From: Pavlovales sp. CCMP2436
Taxonomy: Eukaryota > Haptophyta > Pavlovophyceae > Pavlovales
Length of the DNA: 10,781 nt
Direction: 5' to 3'
NCBI GenBank assembly: GCA_026770615.1
Contig: MU631427.1
Coordinates: 126,379-137,159 of the forward strand
The notes under the pieces were generated by a model, which saw only the letters and a program-made list of their open reading frames with translations, searched no databases and had not been told where the DNA came from. How positions within the stretch are numbered: the first letter of the stretch is position 1; each line of letters begins with the position of its first letter. The position numbers were made by a program, and so were the translations under genes. Shown in pieces: positions 1-7,183 of the stretch.

Positions 1-233
1 TTTTTTTTTTTTTTTTTTTTTTGATCAGTACCCCCCTGAACCACAAGGAGCTGATCACTAACCCTTAACTATAAATGACGTATTATAACTGCTTTAAAGG
101 GCGGCTACTGCGGAGGATAAGAGTGAAGGGGAGGAGGGTGCGTTGCCGCGTTTTTTTTTCTCTTTTTTTCGGTTCCTGATCAGTACCCCCCTTAACCACG
201 AGGAGGTGATCACTAATCCTTAACTATAAATGA
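1..233 (-). repeat. Two copies of a 57-bp unit bordered by T-rich tracts
   Basis: A run of 22 T opens the window and is followed by a unit at 22-78. A close copy lies at 177-233, next to a second T-rich tract at 151-170. Both units begin TGATCAGTACCCCCC and end TAACTATAAATGA. Read on the minus strand, each unit runs into an A-rich tail, which is how the 3' end of a poly(A)-tailed retroelement (SINE or LINE) would look. That reading is inference; no reverse transcriptase or RNA polymerase III promoter is visible here. The first A-rich end meets the window edge, so its true extent is unknown. Confidence 0.5.
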
Positions 234-252
234 TTGATCATAAGCGATCCAA

Positions 253-390
253 AGGGGTAGGGGGCAAAGTGCCCCCCTCCCCTTCACTCTCATCCTCTGC
301 AGCAGCCGCCCTTATAAATGATTGATCCAAAGGGCGGCTACTGCAGAGGATGAGAGTGAAGGGGAGGGGGGCACTTTGCCCCCTACCCCT
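253..390. repeat. Near-perfect inverted repeat, 61-bp arms
   Basis: The arms at 253-313 and 330-390 are reverse complements with one mismatch by eye, separated by a 16-base AT-rich spacer at 314-329. The arms contain AGGGGTAGGGGGCAAAGTGC and the segment TTCACTCTCATCCTCTGCAG. A third, diverged copy of the inner part of the arm lies in direct orientation at about 94-146. Transcribed RNA would form a very stable hairpin. It could be a foldback or MITE-like element, or a product of inverted duplication. No coding capacity is evident. Confidence 0.85.
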
Positions 391-439
391 GGGGCCCCGG
401 GTTCGATCTCGGGTGTGCTGCCGGGCTCAGAAGCTCTTT

Positions 440-1180
440 CGTTATCGTCGCGAAGCTCAGGGCACTCAGAGGGGTCAGGGTCGGGGTCAGGTTAGCTTTC
501 AATGTTCATATGCATTTTTGCATGTGACCTATTACATATCACATATCACATATTATATATTACATATAATATATTCTTTTACTCTTATTTATATATTGCA
601 TGTAGTGAATTATAAATTTGCTATCGCCGCGTAGCTCGGGACATTCAGAGGAATCAGGTATTCAATGGTATGAAATGTTATGTTATAATATAATGCCACT
701 TCTACAGCCTGCGGCGCATTTCCTGCGTTCAGGTGTCAGCGTCTTAAGCGCCCCAGGTGGCCCCGGGTGTTAGTGTCTATAGCGCCCTCAATGTTCATAT
801 GCGTTTATACATATAACCTATTACATCTCACGTGTAATAAACAACATGTTTTATATTCTTTATATTTTTGTATATTACATGTAGAATATTGTAAATTCGC
901 GATCGTCGCGAAGCTCGGGCACCCAGAGGGCTCAGGTTAGCTTTAAATGTTCATATGCATTTATACATATGACCTATTACATATTAAATATTTCATATCA
1001 TATATTTTATTATATTATAAAAGGTTACATATAGCGTATTATAGTACATGTCGTGCAATCGTTACGTAGCTCGGGGCACTGAGAGGGGTCGGTTTAGCTT
1101 TTTGTTAATACTAGTTCTTATAACGTCTCACAACTTGCACGTCAATGTTCATATGCATTTACCACATATATCAAATAACG
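440..1180 (+). repeat. Degenerate AT-rich tandem array
   Basis: Two motifs recur with variable spacing. The first, GCGAAGCTCGGGCACTCAG-like, is near 444-480, 622-659, 901-936 and 1056-1097. The second, CAATGTTCATATGCATTTAT-like, is near 499-540, 788-829, 944-985 and 1142-1180. Between them lie strings of TATTACATAT-type sequence. The first motif resembles the 5' portion of a tRNA (a box-A-like TAGCTCGGG in two copies), and a GGTTCGATCTC string at about 400-410 resembles box B. A tRNA-derived SINE array is possible but unproven. No gene is evident across this stretch. Confidence 0.55.
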
Positions 1181-1205
1181 TATTGCATATATATGTGTTA
1201 ATGTA

Positions 1206-1253
1206 GGGGGTTCGGTCTGGCGGTACATTTCAAGTTCAAGTCAGGCTGATCTT
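1206..1253 (+). repeat. Dispersed ~60-bp repeat, copy 1
   Basis: This contains GGTTCGGTCTGGCGGTACAT followed by CAAGTTCAAGTCAGGCTGAT. It matches segments at 3292-3348 (plus) and 6818-6877 (minus). It is the most diverged and shortest copy, losing similarity after CTGATCTTA. Confidence 0.6.
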
Positions 1254-1423
1254 ATATATATATTATATTCTGTGCAGATTTAATCCTAATGTGAATTTCA
1301 TTGCAAAAAAGAATTGCGTTTTTTTGCTTTGTTATTTTTTGGTTTTTGCTGTTTTGTTCCAACCCTTGTCGGGGACATTACAACCACTATTATTAAATAA
1401 AGGCAATGTGCTCAGCTCGCCAC

Positions 1424-1482
1424 CCTCCCCTCACCCCCCCCCCCACACACACACACCTACACACACACACACCCACACATCC
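1424..1482 (+). repeat. C-run and CA microsatellite
   Basis: A C-rich run passes into CA dinucleotides with a few interruptions, then into a pyrimidine-rich stretch ending CGGCAG at about 1507. The region from 1254 to 1423 is T-rich; its short open stretches look like chance. Confidence 0.8.
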
Positions 1483-1516
1483 TCCCTCCCCGGCGAGGAG
1501 GGCGGCAGCTAATTTA

Positions 1517-1606
1517 AGAATATGACAAATATAAAAACTCGTGATTTTAGAATATGACAAATATAAAAACTCGTGATTTTTGAATATGACACATGTAAAA
1601 AACTCT
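1517..1606 (+). repeat. 32-bp tandem repeat, about 2.8 copies
   Basis: The unit begins AGAATATGACAAATATAAAA and ends ACTCGTGATTTT. Copies 1 (1517-1548) and 2 (1549-1580) are identical by eye; copy 3 (from 1581) is shorter and diverged. Confidence 0.85.
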
Positions 1607-1618
1607 ACACGCTCGGAG

Positions 1619-1691
1619 ATCTCATCTGAATGTTCACAACCCACCGCCTGCTGTCCCACCTTTATATCAGTACGTTGTTGTTTAAAATAAA
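1619..1691 (+). repeat. Dispersed repeat shared with 10154-10230
   Basis: It contains ATCTGAATGTTCACAACCCA and then a pyrimidine-rich stretch, TTTATAT and AAAATAAA. The segment at 10154-10230 has the same order of blocks (ATCTGAATGTCCGCAACCCA, CTATAT, AATAAATAAA). Both end in AATAAA-like sequence, so a shared element or gene 3' end is possible. Confidence 0.5.
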
Positions 1692-1693
1692 AA

Positions 1694-1735
1694 CTCAGGC
1701 GACGAGGGCGAGAGTCCAAGCGGGGACTTTTATTG
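1694..1735 (+). repeat. Shortened copy of the acidic exon with both splice edges
   Basis: CTCAG/GCGACGAGGGCGAGAG matches the exon start at 1861 (CTTAG/GCGATGAGGGCGAGAG). The copy then jumps to AAGCGGGGACTTTTATTG, resembling the donor edge at 1921-1943 (AAGCGAGGTACTTTTATGAC). The acidic middle of the exon is missing and the donor GT is lost. It looks like an internally deleted duplicate of the exon at 1866-1930. Confidence 0.55.
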
Positions 1736-1865
1736 TATTTTATTTTATTAATTTTATTTTATTAGGTGCTCAAAGCTTATAATTATAAGGAAGCCCTCGA
1801 TCAAGCTGACGACACGGTTGAAATAAAGGGAAGCCTGAGTTGCCAGCCCTTACACCCTTGCTTAG

Positions 1866-2610
1866 GCGATGAGGGCGAGAGTCCGAGCGAGGAGGAGGGG
1901 GAGGAGGACGATGACGAGGATGGAAGCGAGGTACTTTTATGACGTGGAAAATAATGATGCATTCATGAATCTAGCCAGCTTAACCCATTTGAACGGGCAT
2001 TTGGCTAACACACTCTTTAATTTCTCCAGGAAATATCTATGGGCCCAAATTGAAAAGGTGGACATCTATCTTTGGCAGCGAGGTACTTTTAAAACTATTT
2101 AATTTATTATTATTAGTTCACTCCTCGGAGTGTCGTCGTTATGAACCAACAACGATGAGGGGTCTCAAGCGGAATAAATGTCATAGTACTATGGTACTTC
2201 GTTTTCTAAATCTAACTGTTCTTATCACACTTTATTTAAAATAACGTAATAACTAACAGGAAGCGACCCTCTCCTAGGCTTGGGGTTCTTATCAAATTAC
2301 AATCAAAAAAAAAAACGTAATATCTAACAGGCGGCGATTCCCTACGAGCCTAACGGTTCTTGTGCAAAAACGTAATAACTAACAGGAAGCGACCCCCTCC
2401 GAGCCGTCAGACTCAGAGGAGCGACCGAAAAGGGCCTTAAGAGGTAGAGGTGGTACCGCTAGGGGGGTACCCGGTGCCGCCCTTGCTACCGGCCGCGGCC
2501 GCAGGGCAGCGGCCGGGCCAGTGCTGAGCAGCCGGGGACGCGGCCACGGGATCTCAGAGCGCGCCACTATGTCCGTCGAGCTCAACGTGTGGCACACTCG
2601 GCGTAGATGA
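1866..2610 (+). CDS. Tentative two-exon gene: acidic segment joined to an RG-rich segment
   Basis: I do not recognise this protein. Exon a, 1866-1930, follows CTTAG and ends before GTACTTTTAT. It is phase 1 at its start and phase 0 at its end. It encodes a strongly acidic peptide with SEEEGEEDDDEDGSE. Exon b starts at 2386 after TAACAG in phase 0 and continues the theme with EATPSEPSDSEERPKR. It then becomes arginine/glycine rich (RGRGG, TGRGRR, SRGRGHG) and meets TGA at 2608-2610 unless a donor lies earlier. Acidic tracts followed by RG repeats occur in nuclear or RNA-binding proteins and in transposase N-termini; I cannot choose between them. Support is the consistent phase, the compositional continuity across the proposed junction, and GC-rich exon islands in AT-rich DNA. 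The exons upstream and any further exons downstream are not identified. Confidence 0.4.
2073..2091 (+). repeat. Echo of the donor edge of the exon at 1866-1930
   Basis: TGGCAGCGAG/GTACTTTTA repeats TGGAAGCGAG/GTACTTTTA at 1921-1939 with one mismatch over 19 bases. It lies inside the proposed intron and keeps the GT donor. A 19-base match alone is modest evidence; its position relative to the acceptor echoes gives it weight. Confidence 0.45.
2242..2400 (+). repeat. Three copies of an acceptor edge (two echoes and the likely real site)
   Basis: ACGTAATAACTAACAG/GAAGCGACC-type sequence occurs with its AG at about 2259, 2330 and 2385. Copies 1 and 3 share GAAGCGACCC after the AG; copy 2 has GCGGCGATTCC. 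Copies 1 and 2 also share GGTTCTT further on, so the duplicated unit was longer than the splice site. Only the third copy opens into a long reading frame; in the same frame copy 1 hits TAG within six codons. CTAAC resembles a branch-point sequence but is very close to the AG. Confidence 0.7.
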
Positions 2611-2746
2611 TGCTGGGAAATTTGGTCTTACATAAATGGAGATCCATCGGCACGCGTGGTGGCGCCGAAGCCAGCGCAGCCGACTAAGGCACACAGCAGG
2701 CAATGGACGACAACGCGGTGGTCAGACAAGCACAACTTTCGGGACA

Positions 2747-2885
2747 GTCAGACGCCAGCTTGAATCCCTATTCCTTATACTATAAGGATTGTACACTAGA
2801 ATAATTTGTAAATAAAATCGACGTTAAAACAAAATATATCGCCGCCACTTTATATTGATTGTAGAGATTCAAGCTGGCGTCTGAT
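2747..2885. repeat. 20-bp inverted repeat with a 99-bp spacer
   Basis: GTCAGACGCCAGCTTGAATC at 2747-2766 matches the reverse complement of 2866-2885 with one mismatch. Both copies encode the peptide QSDASLN in one frame reading away from each flank, which is suggestive only of a short duplicated coding fragment. Confidence 0.7.
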
Positions 2886-3291
2886 TGTTTTGAATGAATT
2901 TTCGTCTTTAGAGCTGCTATTTTTGATTTGTGTCGCACATCATCGCTTGCTCGCTGGTGGCGCAGATGTCGCACACGCATGTTAATCATCGCTCAGTAAA
3001 TTAAATTTAACTTTTTCAATACGATGAAATCTAATGACGAGGATAAGAAGTATAGCAGTTACTTACTTAGTATGACTCTTCAACATACCCACAAACGCTT
3101 GAGGGAGGTGGCTTTCATGATATCTGCAGCATAGCAGTAATTTAAGTGAATCATCGTTTATTAATCGACATCTGCAAAATTAATTTTAGAACCGCAATTG
3201 AATACAATGATAGATCGTGTAGATAGATAAAAAATTCGTTAGAAAGTAACTATGATACGGCATCATCGTTTATATTACATTAGTGAAGGGA

Positions 3292-3348
3292 GATTCGGGC
3301 TGGCGGTGTTTCAAGTTCATGTCAAGCCGATCTTAGCGCTACGACGCC
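3292..3348 (+). repeat. Dispersed ~60-bp repeat, copy 2
   Basis: ATTCGGGCTGGCGGTGTTTC, then AAGTCAAGC-like and GATCTTAGCGCTACGACGCC. It is closest to the minus-strand copy at 6818-6877, with which it shares similarity through GATCTTAGCGCT and CGACGC. Confidence 0.7.
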
Positions 3349-3650
3349 TTCTTTTTATTACATATTAGTTAGTAAACTACTAACTGGGGATGCAGATTGA
3401 CAAGGTTTTCCTTCTACTTAATCGTATATCCGGGTGATGATGTTAAGTATTTTAGGCCTAGTAAACTCCAACATATCATCGCCTAAAAAAAGTCTGCTCG
3501 AGCCGAGAGGAGATCACATAAGGGTTGAATCTCGAATTCCTATAGCGCGATTCCGCATTAAGGAGGGAAAAGCTGTGGACGGGACGAAGAAAACACTGCA
3601 TACTTTCAGGGGTTCACGTGTAGGACATGCATGGCGCGCACAAATGATTC

Positions 3651-4152
3651 TAATAGGGCACAGACACCTAAACGCTTGGTTGGCTGGCCGGGTCAGGGGA
3701 CGGACGTTAATCTAGAATCTGTATTTTCACTACTGTATAACTGGATTTATTCATTCATATGTGCTGCACTAACAGTCAGTGTCAGTTCAAGGCCTTCATC
3801 GGTAGAGTCGCAAGACGGACGGTGTCGACGGTGGTGGCCGGTGGCAGTAGGATGTGGCCAGCGTAGGCTGCCCGGCCACCGGGGGTAACTGGAAGGACTT
3901 ATAATAGGGCACAGACTACTAAACGCTTGATGGGCTGGCCGGGTCAGGGGACGGACGTTAATCTAGAATCTGTATTTTCACTACTGTATAACTGGATTTA
4001 TTCATTCATGTGTGTTGCACTAACAGTCAGTGTCAGTTCAAGGTCTCCATCGGCAGAGTCGCAAGACTGACGGTGTCGACGGTGATGGCCGGTGGCAGTA
4101 GGATGTGGCCAGCGTAGGCTGCCCGGCCACCGAGGTTAACTGGAAGGACTTG
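3651..4152. repeat. 251-bp tandem duplication
   Basis: Copy 1 runs 3651-3901 and copy 2 runs 3902-4152, starting TAATAGGGCACAGAC and ending AACTGGAAGGACTT. They differ by scattered substitutions with little length change. On the minus strand each copy has a short open frame containing GGRAAYAGHILLPPA and ending LN-stop, followed by an AATAAA. Most of the differences change amino acids in that frame, so the sequence does not support coding selection. The unit lies just downstream of the stop of the minus-strand gene ending at 4321. Confidence 0.9.
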
Positions 4153-4320
4153 ACGAGGAGGCGCGTTTGTTGGCGCTCGCTGGACTGGCAGATGGTGTTT
4201 GGCCAATCAATACGTGCTGGAGTGTAATGGACGCGCTATACGCCCGTGTGATGCGCGGGCTTGTCAACGCCAAGCTCGCGCGTTCGGGGCAGCTGCACAT
4301 CGAGATGTGCTCCCGAGTCA

Positions 4321-6496
4321 TTATGTGCGACGCTGCTTGAGCGAGCCGTGCGGCGCCTTAGATTTGGACTTGGGCTTGGCGGCGCCCCGCTTGTGGGACG
4401 GCGCCTTAGACTTGGACTTGGACTTGGACTTGGGCTTGGCGGCGCCCCACTTGTGGGACGGCGCCTTAGACTTGGGCTTGGGCTTAAGCTTGGGCTTGCC
4501 GGCGCCCCGCTTGGCGACGCGAGGCAGCGCCATGGGCTTGGGCTTGGCGGCAATGGTCGTCGTCGCGTGGCGGCAGCGGTCTACGGTGCGCATGATTGCT
4601 TCCCACTGCGGGCTCCGAGTGCCTTCGCAGATGACGAGGGAAAGGAAGGCCCGTTCCTCGGCGGCGTTCTCCCAGCCGAGCGCCAATATGTCCTTGAACT
4701 CGCCCGACGTCAGGGGTGCCAGGGCAGGCAAGCACGACGCGCCCGCCTTCTCCTGCGCGCCGAACGTGACGCCCATGTACCGGCCGGGCCAGCCCATCCA
4801 CGGCGTCGGCAGCAGCGCCAGCGGCGAGATCCAAGGACACGTGCCACGCTGCTCGGCCAGCGCGTAGAAGCGCATGGCGCAGCTGGAGGCGGGCACGTTG
4901 AGGTAAGCGCCGACAAAGTCCCAGTTGAGGCCCTCGTTGGCCACGGCGTCGAGCAGCGCCGTGTCGAGCGAGTCCGACCACTTCACCGCGAGCTTTGATG
5001 GGTCACCCGTCGCAACTGCGTCGTGGTGCAGTAGCGCGTGCGTGGCGTGCGCGCCAGAGGAGCCCGTCGCGACCGCGAGGCACTGCTCGCAGATGTCGAA
5101 GCCGTCGCACGTGAGGCACTGTGTTTGGTCATGAAGTGATGGCCAGGAGAGGGGGGGGTGGAGCATACCGTCAGGGATGGCTGGGGCCAATGGACGCAAG
5201 ACGCGGCGGAGCGAGCAGCAGCGACAGGGCTCACCTGGATCCAGCCCTCGGTCGGCTGGAGCGTGCGTGCGCACATATCGCACGTCGTCAAGTAGAGCCT
5301 GCCGTCTGCCACGTCGAACACGCTGACGCTGCCATCTCCATCGCGCCAGTAGATCGCCGTGTCGGCCGCGATGTCGGCGAGCAGCGTCGCCTTTGCCTTC
5401 TCCGCCGTCCTCGAGTTGTAGCGCAAGGCGCGCATACGCACGGAGTCGGCCGCCGTCTGCAACTCCATCGCAGTTGGCAGCGCACCCTCGCCGCAGACCT
5501 CGGAGGCAGCTGCATCCAGCGCGCTCTCAGCACAGAAGCGCTCGGGAGAGGCGCCTTTCCTTTGGACTTGGGCGCCGACTGGGCTACCGGCGTGTGAAAC
5601 GCGACGGCGCATGCCCCGCAGCCGTCGAAATCTGCGGCCTCGCCTGACGCGTGGCGCTTGCGAGGAGCGGCTGGCGATGCGGCGGAGGTATCGCGGTAGG
5701 CGCCCAAGCGCGAGTCCCACGTCTTGCCGACCAGACCGCGGCTGGGTGGGCGACGGACGGGCGCCTCGTAAGCAACCACCACCTTCTCCAGTGCGAGCGT
5801 GTCGCACTCGCTTTCGTCCATGTACTCGAGCTTGCGCGCATCGGCCCAGAAGTCAGCGGACGGGCAGCTCAAGTCATCGCAGTAGGCGCCCACGCACGAG
5901 TCCCAAATCTTGCCGACCGGAGGGCGGCCGGGTGGGCGGCGGACGGGCGCCTTGTAGGCAACCACCGCCTTCTCTGCGTCGACCACCGCCACCTGCTCCG
6001 TCTGCTCCACCGCCGTCTCCGGTGTCTCCTCCGCAGCGGCCGCCGACGAGACGGCTGCGATTTGCGGCGACTCTGCGGCAGCGGCAGCGTCGAGAGCCAT
6101 TGGCTCGCGCTCATTTGTCTCAGTAGCCGACCAAGCAGGGGCAGTTGGCGTGGCGGCGGTGACGAACAGGGCCGAGTCGGGCTTGATGGCTGTCGGTGCG
6201 CACGCGAGAGCAGCAGTGGGGCGCGCGGCCGACGCGTCGAGCGCGGCTGACTCGGCGAGCGCCTTGGTGGCAGATGCGCCCTCCTCCGGCGCCGGAGCGG
6301 CAGAGGGAGCAGCCGCAATCGCAGCCACCACCTGCTCCGGCTGCGTGGCAGCTGCGTCCTCCTCCGGCGCCGGAGCAGCAGAGAGAGCAGCCGTGATCGC
6401 AGCCAACTCCGCAGCGGCCGTTGCGGAGGCCCTCGCTTGCGTCACAGCCAGGTCTGCGCGGTCTTCCACCAGTGAAGAGTCGCCCGCGTGCGGCAT
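4321..6496 (-). CDS. ZZ-type zinc finger and SANT/Myb-like domain protein with AT-hook-like repeats and lysine-rich tail
   Basis: Probable nuclear chromatin or DNA-binding protein. The start at 6496 opens an alanine-rich region containing two APAPEE repeats, then two copies of a module (residues about 178-205 and 240-267) with APVRRPPGRPPVGK and WDS.(V/L)GAY. RRPPGRP resembles an AT-hook. The frame changes at about 5555. A ZZ finger is split by a phase-0 intron: CDMC at 5271-5282, then CLTCDGFDICEQC at 5080-5118, followed by HATHALLHH. A SANT-like domain follows at about 4855-4986 with KWSDSLDTALLDAV, NWDFVGAYL and CAMRFYAL. The C-terminus carries KPKSK/KAPSHK repeats resembling a linker-histone tail and stops with TAA at 4321-4323. 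ZZ followed by SANT is the order found in ADA2 adaptors of histone acetyltransferase complexes, but I see no SWIRM domain and the long N-terminus is unlike typical ADA2. Predicted length is about 685 residues if the frame break is bridged. Confidence 0.75.
4352..4517 (-). repeat. In-frame tandem repeat encoding the lysine-rich tail
   Basis: Three units of 48, about 60 and about 58 bases start with GGCGCCTTAGA at 4352, 4400 and 4460 on the plus strand. Within them a six-base TTGGAC/TTGGGC step is repeated. They encode KPKSK-type and KAPSHK(R/W)GA repeats. Unit lengths of 48 and 60 keep the frame, so the tail can expand or shrink without disrupting translation. Confidence 0.8.
5119..5234 (-). 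other. 116-bp spliceosomal intron inside the ZZ finger
   Basis: On the minus strand the upstream exon ends GGCTGGATCCAG (last base 5235) and the intron begins GTGAGCCC. It ends ACCAAACACAG, and the next exon starts TGCCTCACG at 5118. Removing it joins GWIQ to CLTCDGFD in phase 0 and completes the Cys-x2-Cys pairs of the ZZ finger. This is strong functional support for the junction. Confidence 0.9.
5535..5600 (-). other. Apparent frame break in the ZZ/SANT gene
   Basis: Upstream, the reading frame gives TPVAQSAPKSKGKAP and then loses gene-like character. Downstream, the frame shifted by one base gives SPERFCAESALDAAASEV and leads without a stop into the ZZ finger. One missing base within the AAAGGAAAGGCGCC stretch would reconcile the frames. 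Alternatives are a small intron that I could not place with matching phase, or a real disabling mutation. Confidence 0.6.
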
Positions 6497-6988
6497 GCTG
6501 CTGCTTGTAGCTCAAGCACTGGTGCGAAGTAAGGGAAAGCCCGCGATAATCTAATATGAAGTTAACTTATGGGGGAATACAGTAACTGCATGCAACTACT
6601 TTTATATTCTTGCTCACACGTAAGTTAGTTGCTTTATACGAACCGCGCGCGACGTTACAGGTAATCGAGCTCTCGCTTGCAATACTTGTTCGTGGGGCAC
6701 TCGAAATGCAGCGGACCAAAGAAGAAGGGCTACTGCAACGCATGCTCGTCGTTTGACCTTCTTCTTGTTGTCGCGAAATAGAGTAGTGATAAATATATAG
6801 TTAGGCGCGTAGGAGCCTGCGTCGAAGCGCTAAGATCAGCTTGACTTGTACGTGAAACACCGCCAGCCCGAACCCCCCATCATTAATAGCGGGCTGGGTA
6901 ATTTTTTGTATTACATTATATATATTTATGGCAAGCAAGGAATCGGGCGAATCTGGCACATCGAAATGTTATTAAGTTTGGCTAGCGG
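6497..6988. other. Upstream spacer of the ZZ/SANT gene
   Basis: AT-rich DNA that should hold the promoter of the minus-strand gene. I see no clear TATA or initiator placement. A short plus-strand frame at about 6665-6780 includes KCSGPKKKGYCNAC, a Cys pattern too short to assign. AGAAGAAGG near 6720 and CCTTCTTCTT near 6760 form a small inverted repeat. A dispersed-repeat copy occupies 6818-6877. Confidence 0.5.
6818..6877 (-). repeat. Dispersed ~60-bp repeat, copy 3 (inverted)
   Basis: On the minus strand it reads GGTTCGGGCTGGCGGTGTTT, CACGTACAAGTCAAGCTGAT and CTTAGCGCTTCGACGC. It matches the plus-strand copies at 3292-3348 and 1206-1253. Confidence 0.75.
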
Positions 6989-7183
6989 ATGTCAAAAGGG
7001 CAAACACACACACAAACCAATGAAGAGCAAGCGTCTCCCCCTAAAAGGAACACGGGAAGCAAAAAGGTGAAGAGACCACACGCAGAGCTAGAACATAAGC
7101 AACAAACAGAAGACAACCACACAGGAGTCAACACCGGAGAAGATTTAAAAAAGAGAAATTACCACGGTTCGGGCTATACGGAG
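6989..7183 (+). CDS. Candidate first exon of a basic, lysine-rich protein
   Basis: I do not recognise the family. From ATG at 6989 the frame encodes about 65 residues rich in Lys, Glu, Gln and Thr, including SPPKRNTGSKKVKRPHAEL and LKKRNYHGSGYTE. It could end at GGAG/GTTTTTGCG (7183/7184); if not spliced it runs to a stop at 7282. Basic linkers followed by an aromatic NY..SGYTE-type segment can precede Myb/SANT-like domains of transposon-derived proteins, but the expected following helix is not visible downstream. The 3' end of the exon lies inside the left arm of a large inverted repeat, so it may be a transposable-element remnant. The A-rich composition alone could also leave this frame open. 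Confidence 0.3.

Larger units (their letters stand above)
2611..3650. other. Spacer with repeat fragments, no convincing gene
   Basis: Short open stretches occur, for example a 36-codon frame at 3024-3134 and an unassigned frame at 3434-3715, but none shows a recognisable domain. What stands out is a 20-bp inverted repeat (2747-2766 and 2866-2885), a small palindrome CCTTATACTATAAGG at about 2771-2786, and a dispersed-repeat copy at 3292-3348. The rest is AT-rich. Confidence 0.6.

Noticed and set aside
391..430. tRNA gene suggested by GGTTCGATCTC
   Set aside because: No acceptor stem, D arm or anticodon arm could be built around it.
350..634. Open frame across the hairpin arm and AT-rich array
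   Set aside because: It runs from an inverted repeat into tandem repeat DNA and has no domain-like composition.
1291..1512. Open frame with a hydrophobic, signal-peptide-like start
   Set aside because: The hydrophobic codons come from a T-rich tract and the rest from a CA microsatellite.
3651..4152. Conserved minus-strand peptide GGRAAYAGHILLPPA in both tandem copies
   Set aside because: Most of the differences between copies alter amino acids, so conservation is explained by recent duplication and not by coding constraint.
4199..6554. Several plus-strand open frames opposite the ZZ/SANT gene
   Set aside because: They mirror the GC-rich minus-strand gene, are alanine/arginine/glycine-biased, and the minus strand carries the recognisable ZZ and SANT motifs.
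6665..6780. Short Cys-containing peptide resembling a zinc knuckle
   Set aside because: Only two Cys pairs in a short frame with a stop just upstream; too little to call a domain.
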